NCBI GenBank assembly: GCA_020632755.1
Contig: JACKEY010000004.1
Location: forward strand, 558,001-622,000
Reading direction: 5' to 3'
Source: Alphaproteobacteria bacterium
GTDB taxonomy: Bacteria > Myxococcota_A > UBA796 > UBA2385
Length of the DNA stretch: 64,000 nucleotides
Position numbers and translations under genes: made by a program. The notes under the pieces are model-generated. The model worked only from the letters and a program-made list of their open reading frames with translations. It searched no databases and was not told the DNA's origin. Position 1 is the stretch's first letter; every line of letters starts with the position of its first letter. Below are positions 41,455-48,854 of the stretch, piece after piece.

Positions 41455-43758
41455 ATGCGCAGCACCTTCCTCACCGGCCTCTCCCTCCTCGGCGCCTCCT
41501 CCCTCGGCGCCCTCCTCCTCGGCACCGGCTGCGGCACCGCGCCCGCCGACGAGCTCGAGGGCCAGTCGGTCCGCCTGGACTGGGCCGTCGGTGACGCCTG
41601 GCACGTCGCTGCCAGCTACCGGATGACGGGGAACATGACCGAGGAGCTGCCCGCGCGCTTCGTCGACGGCGACATGGAGACCGGCCTGCTCGACACCAGC
41701 GCCGACGTCGTGGGCGAGCACTGGTCCGACGACGTGATCTGGACCTACCAGGTCGTCGACACCGGCCTGAAGCCCAAGCCCGACGACGAGCTCTTCCCCT
41801 ACGCCGAGCGCCGCGGCGAGGTCGTCCCGCTGACCGTGATCCGCGCCAGCGTCGATCCCAGCCTGAACAGCGACGAAGCCATCATCGAGACCGACCCCGT
41901 CATCTACCTGGTGTTCCAGGAGGACCGGGACCGGCTGGCCGCGATCATCGAGTTCCGCACCGTCGACGGCGAGCGCGTCGAGACCGCCACCAGCAGCACC
42001 CGCCTGACCCGCAGCTGGTCGGTGCTGTCGCAGTCCGGCCTGTCCATGGCCCCCGCCTACATGGCGCCGTCGGCCGCCCGCTGGGAAGACGGCAGCACCC
42101 GGCTCGAGCACGGCCGCACCGTCGACACCGAGCGGGTCGGCAGCGACGAGCTCGACGTGATCTACGACGACGAGCTCGGCGGCGGTCTGATCATCAGCCG
42201 CTACGAGGCCGGTGCCCCCTGGCCGACCTGGACCGTCACCGACAACGTCGACGCCCGCCTGCTGTCCGAGCGTGACATCGACGCCCTGCGCGTGCCCGGC
42301 GCCAAGGTGGCCGTGGACAACGGCGACTTCGACTACCGCGGCGCCCTGACCGCCAGCGTCGACATCGACGCGGCGCTGACCCTGGAGCAGGCCGACATCG
42401 ACGCCGGTGGCTACGAGGCGTCCGCCCGCGAGGGCTACCGCCCGTGGGCCGGCAACTGGTGGCCGCTGAAGAAGGGCGAGCTGGTCTGGGGCTACGACGG
42501 CCGCGAGACCTACTCGAAGCAGATCAAGGACCAGGTCGATCCCCTCAAGGAGGCGATGGACGCCCTGTCGGCCGAGCTGCGCGACATGAAGCAGGGGGAC
42601 GCCGGCTACGACGACAAGGTCGCCGAGTACCAGGACAAGCAGCAGCAGCTGGTCGACATCCTGGTGACCTTCTACAACGGCCTGCGCGCCGACCTGGACA
42701 GCGGCCTCGTCACCCTGCAGGACGGCGACCTGGTGCACGCCGGCGGCGGCGAGGTGGGCGGCGAAGCCGGCTGGACCTACGCGCTCGACCGGCTCTCGCC
42801 GATGGACAAGCTGGCGCTCGCCTTCTACGTCGACGGCTCGACCAGCAACAACCCGTTCTTCCTGCCGGCCTGGGAGATCCTCAACTCCTACAACCCCGAC
42901 GGCGAGGGCTGGTGGGGCCACTGCAACGGCTGGTCCGCCGCGGCCATCCTGAGCAACGAGCCGACCGAGCCCATCGACGTGGACATGCGCGGCCAGACCG
43001 TCGAGTTCACCACCGCCGACATGAAGGGCCTGCTCACCGAGAGCCACTACAGCACCTACAGCCACTTCTACGGCGAGCGGTACAACGGCGAGGAGCAGGA
43101 CATCGCCGACCTGACGCCCGCGGCCTTCCAGCGGCTGGTGGGCTTCTACATCCGCGAGCAGGGCGTCGGGCTGGTCTTCGACACCACCGCCAGCGAGCAG
43201 GTGTGGAACTTCCCGGCCTGGTCCGTGGACCTGTCGGTCGAGGAGACCACCGACCCCGCCGCCCTCGACCTGGTGAACATCAACACCGCCGACCTCGAGA
43301 CCCTCGACGCGCTGCCCGGCATCGGCGAGACCCTGGCCGGCCGCATCATGTCCTACCGCGAGCAGGTGCACCCCTTCCAGACCATCGACGAGCTCGACGA
43401 AGTCCAGGGCATCGGCCCGAACACCATCGACGGCCTGCGCGACCAGGTGACCGTCGACCCCGTCTTCCGGACCTTCGAGGTCGACGCCCGCGTGACCCTG
43501 ACCACCGACGGCGTGGCCGTGACCCACGTCGACAGCGGCGACCCCGACAGCTTCACCGAGAGCTGGGGCTACACGCTGAAGACCGACGAGGCCGGGCAGA
43601 TCATCGAGGGCACCTGGGATCGCGAGGACCACCACCCCGACTTCGCGTGGGTGCCCTACAGCAACCCCCACAGCAGCCAGAGCGGCGGCAGCGAGAACCC
43701 CTACCTGCCCTATGGCGAGCTGCTGGACGTCATCGGCGCGGACTTCGAGCGCAAGTGA
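41455..43758 (+). CDS. Lipoprotein with transglutaminase-elicitor-like domain and an inserted ComEA-type helix-hairpin-helix
   Basis: A 767-residue secreted protein; signal with lipobox-like GTGC (Cys26). The central region has GEGWWGHCNGWSAAAIL with Cys490, the active-site pattern of the Phytophthora-type (TGase_elicitor) transglutaminase family, followed by ESHYSTYSHFYGERYNG and WNFPAWSVDLSV. Residues ~607-665 are a helix-hairpin-helix of the ComEA type (VNINTADLETLDALPGIGET, IDELDEVQGIGPNTI), inserted before the last beta strands. Such a combination is unusual: a protein-crosslinking or amidase fold with a DNA-binding element, on the cell surface. Activity is inferred. Confidence 0.75.
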   Translation: MRSTFLTGLSLLGASSLGALLLGTGCGTAPADELEGQSVRLDWAVGDAWHVAASYRMTGNMTEELPARFVDGDMETGLLDTSADVVGEHWSDDVIWTYQVVDTGLKPKPDDELFPYAERRGEVVPLTVIRASVDPSLNSDEAIIETDPVIYLVFQEDRDRLAAIIEFRTVDGERVETATSSTRLTRSWSVLSQSGLSMAPAYMAPSAARWEDGSTRLEHGRTVDTERVGSDELDVIYDDELGGGLIISRYEAGAPWPTWTVTDNVDARLLSERDIDALRVPGAKVAVDNGDFDYRGALTASVDIDAALTLEQADIDAGGYEASAREGYRPWAGNWWPLKKGELVWGYDGRETYSKQIKDQVDPLKEAMDALSAELRDMKQGDAGYDDKVAEYQDKQQQLVDILVTFYNGLRADLDSGLVTLQDGDLVHAGGGEVGGEAGWTYALDRLSPMDKLALAFYVDGSTSNNPFFLPAWEILNSYNPDGEGWWGHCNGWSAAAILSNEPTEPIDVDMRGQTVEFTTADMKGLLTESHYSTYSHFYGERYNGEEQDIADLTPAAFQRLVGFYIREQGVGLVFDTTASEQVWNFPAWSVDLSVEETTDPAALDLVNINTADLETLDALPGIGETLAGRIMSYREQVHPFQTIDELDEVQGIGPNTIDGLRDQVTVDPVFRTFEVDARVTLTTDGVAVTHVDSGDPDSFTESWGYTLKTDEAGQIIEGTWDREDHHPDFAWVPYSNPHSSQSGGSENPYLPYGELLDVIGADFERK

Positions 43759-43769
43759 GCGGCGCCCGG

Positions 43770-43775
43770 TACGAT
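43770..43775 (+). promoter_or_regulatory. TACGAT -10 element, 6 nt before the ATG of the Ig/CARDB gene
   Basis: TACGAT, GGGCGC, ATG. No SD is present; consistent with leaderless start. Confidence 0.45.
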
Positions 43776-43781
43776 GGGCGC

Positions 43782-45134
43782 ATGCGCCGCCACGCGACCA
43801 TCGGCCTGGGGCTGCTGCTGACCGCCTGCACGGGCGGCAAGGCAGCGGAGGAAGACGACCTCGATGAGGTGCTGGGCATCCTGCTCACCCCGACCGAGGT
43901 CGTCGTGCCGGTCGGCCAGACCGCCCAGCTGTCGGCCACCGGGCTGCTCGACGGCCGCGAGAGCCTGGATCTGACGCGGTCGGTGGACTGGCGCAGCTCC
44001 GACCCGGGCGTGCTCGCGATCAGCAATGACCTGGACGAAGAAGGCGTCGCCACCGGCATCTCCGCCGGAGTGGTCCGGGTCACGGCCCGCTATGGCGACG
44101 TCGACGCGGTGCCGCTCGATGTGGTGGTCACCGATGCGGACGTGGAGCGGCTGGGCGTGTACCCGGACTCGCTCGCGCTGGTCGAGGGCGAGAGCCTGCA
44201 GATGACGGCGACCGCCTTCTTCAGCGACGGCAGCGAGTCGGATGCGTCGGGCCAGGTGCGGTGGATCACCGACGACGGCACGGTCGCCACCATCACCGCG
44301 CAGGGGCGGCTCACGGCCGAGGGCGTCGGCAGCACCGTCGTGCACGCCGAGTGGGCGGGCGTCGAGACCCCCGACGTGCCCGTGACCGTCTCGGCCGGTG
44401 GCGGCGGGAGCGGCGGCGGAGCGACCCAGGCCGACCTTCGGATCAAGAGCGCGTCCGGCAGCGTGTCCGGGGGCTACCTGGATCTGACGGTCACGGTCGA
44501 GAACACGGGCGACGCGTCGGCCGGCGACTTCTGGGTGGACGTGTTCGTCGACCAGGGCACCCCGTCGGTGGGCGACCTCGGCGACGACTTCCAGCTGGTC
44601 ACCTGGGTGGCGGCGGAGAGCACGACGACGCTGACCTTCGAGGTCTACGTCGGCGACAGCGCCAGCCACCAGGTGGCGGTGATGGCCGACACCAACGACG
44701 ACATCGACGAGCGCGACGAGAGCGACAACGTCTTCTCGACGACGGTCGGCGGCAGCGGCGGCGGCGACACCGGCGGGGGCGGCGGCGGCAGCGGGCCGGA
44801 CCTGGAGATCAGCTACTTCGACTACATCTACGATGTGCACGAAGGCAGCGTGTACTACTACGTCGACATCACGAACGCGGGCGACGTGGCCGTCGGCGAC
44901 TCGTTCTACGTCGACCTGTTCCTGGACCGCGACGACGCCCCCTCGCTCTACGAAGACGGCGACGACTGGACCAGCCTGAGCGGGCTCGGCGCGGGCGAGA
45001 CCACCTACGCCGACTTCCTGATCGACGACGTCTGGTGCCACTGGTGCTGGAGCTGGGTGATGGTCGACGGCTACGACGTGGTCGACGAGACCGACGAGAG
45101 CGACAACGTCGACGGTCCCCTCGACGTCTACTGA
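43782..45134 (+). CDS. Lipoprotein with two BIG2-type Ig-like and two CARDB domains
   Basis: A 450-residue secreted protein. Signal with lipobox LTAC (Cys16). Residues ~30-120 and ~122-210 are bacterial Ig-like (BIG2) domains (LTPTEVVVPVGQTAQLSATG; YPDSLALVEGESLQMTATAF). After a Gly-rich linker come two CARDB-like domains (DLRIKSASGSVSGGYLDLTV and DLEISYFDYIYDVHEGSVYY) ending in DDIDERDESDN and VVDETDESDN motifs, probable calcium ligands. The second CARDB domain has an odd WCHWCWSWVMV Trp/Cys segment. Adhesion or display role is likely. The 3' end overlaps the convergent methyltransferase gene by 7 nt. Confidence 0.8.
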   Translation: MRRHATIGLGLLLTACTGGKAAEEDDLDEVLGILLTPTEVVVPVGQTAQLSATGLLDGRESLDLTRSVDWRSSDPGVLAISNDLDEEGVATGISAGVVRVTARYGDVDAVPLDVVVTDADVERLGVYPDSLALVEGESLQMTATAFFSDGSESDASGQVRWITDDGTVATITAQGRLTAEGVGSTVVHAEWAGVETPDVPVTVSAGGGGSGGGATQADLRIKSASGSVSGGYLDLTVTVENTGDASAGDFWVDVFVDQGTPSVGDLGDDFQLVTWVAAESTTTLTFEVYVGDSASHQVAVMADTNDDIDERDESDNVFSTTVGGSGGGDTGGGGGGSGPDLEISYFDYIYDVHEGSVYYYVDITNAGDVAVGDSFYVDLFLDRDDAPSLYEDGDDWTSLSGLGAGETTYADFLIDDVWCHWCWSWVMVDGYDVVDETDESDNVDGPLDVY

Positions 45135-45748
45135 GCCGGGCTCCACACGGTCAGCACCTCGTCGGCGAGCCGCTCCTCGGCCACGATCCGCCAGGCCGGC
45201 CCCAGCAGGGCCGCCGGCGTCTCGGGCGCGCGGTCCGACCAGCACATCAGCGCCTGCCCTCCCTCGGCCAGCGCGGCGGGCAGGTCCTGGGCGAACCGGC
45301 GCACCACCTCGAGCCCCGGGCCGCCGTACAGGCTGCGCCCCAGGGCCCGCCGGGCCGCTCCCCGGCCGCCGATGGACCCCGCCAGGTAGGGCGGGTTGAA
45401 GGCCACCAGGTCGAAGCGCTGGTCGGCGATGGGCCCGAACAGGTCGCCCTGGCACACGTCGTCGAGCCCGTTCTCCCGCGCCGCCGCCACCGCGGCCGGC
45501 TCGACGTCGACGGCCACGACCCGCGCCCCGGCCCGCTGGCAGGCCAGCCCGACCACCCCCGTGCCGCAGCCCAGGTCCAGGACGCGCATCCCCGGCCGAG
45601 CACGGGCCGCCACGATGGCCGAGAACCATGACCCGCTGCGGAACAGCACGGGGTCCTGCACGCCGGGGGGCACGACCAGGGTCTGGCCGTCGACCTCCAC
45701 CCGTCGGGTCCGGAGCAGGCCGAGCCAGGCGGTGAGGCGGTCCCTCAC
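45128..45748 (-). CDS. Class I SAM methyltransferase, PrmC/HemK-like
   Basis: A 206-residue enzyme from a GTG overlapping the murJ stop (GTGA). SAM-binding motif VLDLGCGTGVVGLAC, motif II AVDVEPAAVAAARENG and the catalytic-type NPPY in LVAFNPPYL. NPPY is found in N-methyltransferases such as PrmC (release factor glutamine) and in RNA/DNA adenine enzymes; the protein is shorter than PrmC, lacking its N-terminal domain, so the substrate is uncertain. Translational coupling to murJ is notable. Its 3' end overlaps the convergent Ig/CARDB gene by 7 nt. Confidence 0.82.
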   Translation of the reverse strand: MRDRLTAWLGLLRTRRVEVDGQTLVVPPGVQDPVLFRSGSWFSAIVAARARPGMRVLDLGCGTGVVGLACQRAGARVVAVDVEPAAVAAARENGLDDVCQGDLFGPIADQRFDLVAFNPPYLAGSIGGRGAARRALGRSLYGGPGLEVVRRFAQDLPAALAEGGQALMCWSDRAPETPAALLGPAWRIVAEERLADEVLTVWSPAQ

Positions 45749-47439
45749 CGGCCGGGCCCCTCGCCCGGGGGAGGACCATTGCCCGGGGGAGGACCATTGC
45801 CCGGGGGAGGACCCTTGCCCGGGGGAGGGGGTCCCATGCCGGGAGGCGGCGGGCCCCGGTAGAGGCGCAGCTTGATCAGCACGCGCACGATGACCGACCG
45901 GGTCTCGCGCACGCCCAGCAGCAGGGCCGCGGCGAGGTAGACCGCACCCCCGATGGCGACGACCGGTACCACCAGCACGCCGTCGGCCCAGGGCCGAAGG
46001 GCCCACACGGCCCCGCCCATGACCGCGGCGGCCACGACGATGCGCAGGTGCTGGCCCCAGAAGCCCGGCGCCCAGCCGCCCAGCCGGCGGCCCATCAGCC
46101 ACGCCATGAGCGCTACCTCGACGCCGACGGTCACCGCGTGGGACAGGGGGAGCCCCGCGATGCCCAGGCCCGCGGTGTAGACCAGGCCCAGCGCGACCGG
46201 CAGCTTCAGGGCCATCGCCACGATGCTCAGCCGCATCGGCGTGTAGGGGTCCTGGACCGCGAAGAAGGCCGGCAGCAGCACCCGGTAGGAGCAGATGCCC
46301 ACCGTCGCGACGGCGTACATGCGCAGCACGTCGGCCGTGGCGGCGGTGTCGGCGGCCGTGAACTCGCCGCGCTCGAAGAAGGCGGCGATCAGCGGGTCGG
46401 CCAGCACGTACAGGCCGACGGCGGACGGCACGATCAGCAGGGCGTTCATCTCCATCGCCCGGGACAGGCTGGCCCTCGCTCCGTCGCGATCCCCGCGCGC
46501 GATGAGCACGCTCATCCCGGCCAGGGCGGCGACGGCGACGGCGCCCGAGAACACGCTCTGGGGGATCTGGACCAGCCGGAAGCCCAGCACCAGCCAGCTC
46601 ACGGGTCCGTCGCCGAACCGGCTGGCGATCTGGGTCTCGATCAGGTGGTTGAACTGCACCACGACGATGCTGACCAGGGCGGCCCCGACGAACTTCGCCA
46701 CCCGTGCCAGCGCGGGGTGGCGGCGCAGGGTCGGCCGGAACCGGAAGCCCTCGCGACGCAGCACCGGGTACTGGATGCCCGCCGTCACCAGGCCCGACAG
46801 GGTGGCGCCGACCGCGACGGCGCCGATGGGAGCGGTGCCGGTCAGGGCCTGCCACTGGTCGCCCAGCAGGCAGGCCGCGATGATGAACACGTTGAGCGCG
46901 GCCGGCGCCAGGGCCGGCAGGAAGAAGCGCCCGCGCACGTTGAGCATGCCGCCGAACAGGCTGGCGACGCTGATCCCGGCCAGGAAGGGCGCCAGCAGGC
47001 GGGTGAGCCAGGCGGCCAGCGCGACCTTGCCCTCGACGTCGGAGAAGCCGGCCGCCACCAGGTAGACGAAGCCCTGGGCGAACACCAGGAACAGGGTCGT
47101 GACCACGCCCAGGATCACGAGCAGCAGGCCGAGCATGGCGTTGGCCAGGGCCCAGGCGCGCTCGCGGCCCTCCTGCTCGCTGGTCTCCGCGAAGATCGGC
47201 ACGAAGACGTTGGACAGCGTGCCCTCGGCCAGCAGCTCGCGGAACATGTTGGGCACGCGGAAGGCCGCGTAGAAGGCGTCCGCGACCTCGCCCGCGCCGA
47301 AGACCGCGGTGAACACGATGTCCCGCAGCAGACCCGACAACCGCCCGAACAGGCTCGCGACGCCGGCCAGCGCGGCTGCCCGACCCATGCGCGGCGGCGG
47401 CCCGCCGGCGGGCGGCTCGGGAGGAGGAGCGGGCTTCAT
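45745..47439 (-). CDS. murJ: Lipid II flippase MurJ
   Basis: A 564-residue, 14-helix MOP-family flippase that moves lipid II across the inner membrane for peptidoglycan synthesis. Markers: RLSGLLRDIVFTAVFGAGEVADAF, FRVPNMFRELLAEGTLSNVFVP (conserved Arg residues of the central cavity), GGMLNVRGRFFLPALAP and LVQIPQSVFSGAVAVA. The C-terminal ~35 residues form a Pro/Gly tail of GPPPGN repeats encoded by tandem 18-bp repeats, not part of the family fold. The upstream neighbour is a divergent secreted-protein gene; the downstream methyltransferase gene overlaps. Confidence 0.95.
   Translation of the reverse strand: MKPAPPPEPPAGGPPPRMGRAAALAGVASLFGRLSGLLRDIVFTAVFGAGEVADAFYAAFRVPNMFRELLAEGTLSNVFVPIFAETSEQEGRERAWALANAMLGLLLVILGVVTTLFLVFAQGFVYLVAAGFSDVEGKVALAAWLTRLLAPFLAGISVASLFGGMLNVRGRFFLPALAPAALNVFIIAACLLGDQWQALTGTAPIGAVAVGATLSGLVTAGIQYPVLRREGFRFRPTLRRHPALARVAKFVGAALVSIVVVQFNHLIETQIASRFGDGPVSWLVLGFRLVQIPQSVFSGAVAVAALAGMSVLIARGDRDGARASLSRAMEMNALLIVPSAVGLYVLADPLIAAFFERGEFTAADTAATADVLRMYAVATVGICSYRVLLPAFFAVQDPYTPMRLSIVAMALKLPVALGLVYTAGLGIAGLPLSHAVTVGVEVALMAWLMGRRLGGWAPGFWGQHLRIVVAAAVMGGAVWALRPWADGVLVVPVVAIGGAVYLAAALLLGVRETRSVIVRVLIKLRLYRGPPPPGMGPPPPGKGPPPGNGPPPGNGPPPGEGPGR
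45763..45834 (-). repeat. 18-bp tandem repeats at the 3' end of murJ
   Basis: Four units of GCCCGGGGGAGGACCATT (plus strand): two identical, one with one mismatch, one diverged. They encode the GPPPGN tail; unit loss or gain would keep frame and the downstream coupling. Confidence 0.85.
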
Positions 47440-47593
47440 CGCCGCGCCTTCACGCGGCGCTCCGGGGGCCGCAAGGGCAGGAGCCGCCGGGGGAGCCCGT
47501 TGTCACGGGATGTATGCAGGGCAAATGGCCCGCGGGGGGAGGGCGTCGGTGCTGCGGGCCACGAAAGGCCGCGCAGTCCACCCAGGAGGCGCC

Positions 47594-48724
47594 ATGAAGT
47601 CCGCCAACCTCGTCACCATCCTCGCCCTCGCCACCACCGCGCTGTGGGCCGACACCGCCGAGGCCCGTGGCTACGGCCACGGCTCCCACGCGGAGCGCCC
47701 CGAGCGGGGCCCGACCGCCTACGACCTGGGCACGGTCACCATCGACAACGACCGCCGCGAGACCGTGCAGATCTACATCGACCGCGGCTACGCCGGCGAC
47801 GTGGCCGGCGACAGCCGGCGCAGCTTCCAGGTCCAGGCCGGCCGGCACTACGTCGAGGTGCGCGACTCCCACGGTCGGGTGCTCGAGCGCAGCGAGCTCA
47901 CCCTGCACCCCGGCGACCAGGACCTGGTCCGCGTCGACGCGGCGATGGGCACCCTGCGGGTCGACAACCTGACCGGCGCGGCGATGAGCCTGAGCCTGGA
48001 CGGCCGCTCGCTGGGCACCCTGGCCCCCGGCCAGACCCGCCTGGTCCAGGCCGAAGAAGGCGGCCACGCGCTGAAGGTCACCTACCGCCAGCTCGGCGTG
48101 ACCCGGGTGCTGACCGACTTGTCGGTCCGCCTGGACCCCCGCCGCGAGAACGCGGTGGCGCTGCGGGCCCCCGACTTCGGGCTGGTGGCCGTGCAGAACC
48201 CCCTCGATCGCACCGTCGAGGTCCGCGTCGACGGCCGCACCGTCGCCACCCTGCGCCCCCGCGAGCGACGCGAGATCCAGGTCGGCCTGGGCCGGCGCGA
48301 GCTGGAGCTGCGGCTGGACGGCCGCAGCGTCGCCCGCGAGCTGCGCACCATTCGGCCCTTCGAAGACGAGTGCTTCGAGCCCCGCGTGGTGCTGCAGGGC
48401 CAGCTGTTCGTCGACAACGACACCCGCCGCGATCTGCAGGTGTTCGTCGACGGCCGCGCCATGGGCTGGATGGACGCCCACGAGACCATCCGGCTGGTGG
48501 TCGACGCCGGCAGCCACCGGGTCGAGGCCCGCACCGAGAGCGGCCACGAGGTGTTCGAGGCCCAGATCCACCTGGAGCCCGACGAGATCGAGCGCATCGA
48601 GGTCGACGTGCGCCACGAGCGCTACGGCCGGGTCGCCCCGCGGCCGAACGGCTGGGGCTTCGGCTACCGCGACGGCCACTTCGGCTTCTACGTCGGCGGG
48701 GACGCCCTGAGCTACGCCGACTGA
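47594..48724 (+). CDS. Secreted protein with four ~60-residue beta repeats (PEGA-like)
   Basis: A 376-residue protein with AGGAGG before the ATG and a signal peptide cut near AEA. Four similar beta-rich repeats start at VTIDNDRRETVQIYID, LRVDNLTGAAMSLSLDG, VAVQNPLDRTVEVRVDG and LFVDNDTRRDLQVFVDG; each continues with G...L.PGQ/RE-type turns and VEARTESG-like strands. The units look like PEGA-type surface domains. The C-terminal ~35 residues are Tyr/Gly/Phe-rich (FGYRDGHFGFYVGG). Function unknown; perhaps cell-wall or surface binding. Confidence 0.75.
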   Translation: MKSANLVTILALATTALWADTAEARGYGHGSHAERPERGPTAYDLGTVTIDNDRRETVQIYIDRGYAGDVAGDSRRSFQVQAGRHYVEVRDSHGRVLERSELTLHPGDQDLVRVDAAMGTLRVDNLTGAAMSLSLDGRSLGTLAPGQTRLVQAEEGGHALKVTYRQLGVTRVLTDLSVRLDPRRENAVALRAPDFGLVAVQNPLDRTVEVRVDGRTVATLRPRERREIQVGLGRRELELRLDGRSVARELRTIRPFEDECFEPRVVLQGQLFVDNDTRRDLQVFVDGRAMGWMDAHETIRLVVDAGSHRVEARTESGHEVFEAQIHLEPDEIERIEVDVRHERYGRVAPRPNGWGFGYRDGHFGFYVGGDALSYAD

Positions 48725-48758
48725 GTCCCTGGGGCGGGGTCCGCGGAAGGCCCAGGCG

Positions 48759-48783
48759 CTCGCTCCGGAGCGGCCGGAGCGAG
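48759..48783 (+). terminator. Hairpin after the four-repeat protein
   Basis: CTCGCTCCGG / CCGGAGCGAG, perfect 10-bp stem, 5-nt loop, 35 nt after the stop. It argues against any start for the next gene earlier than ~48790. Confidence 0.7.
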
Positions 48784-48842
48784 TGCCCACCACGCGCGCG
48801 CCCCCCGCGGGTCCCGCCCCTCCCGCTCCCCTCGGGCACGGC

Positions 48843-48848
48843 TACAGT
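48843..48848 (+). promoter_or_regulatory. TACAGT -10 element, 6 nt before the GTG of the MopE-like gene
   Basis: TACAGT, GCGGGG, GTG; no separate SD. Fits leaderless transcription. Confidence 0.45.
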
Positions 48849-48854
48849 GCGGGG

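Noticed and set aside
48783..48854. Upstream start for the MopE-like protein
   Set aside because: It would begin inside the 3' arm of the previous gene's terminator hairpin; the GTG at 48855 has a TACAGT at the leaderless distance and gives a signal peptide.
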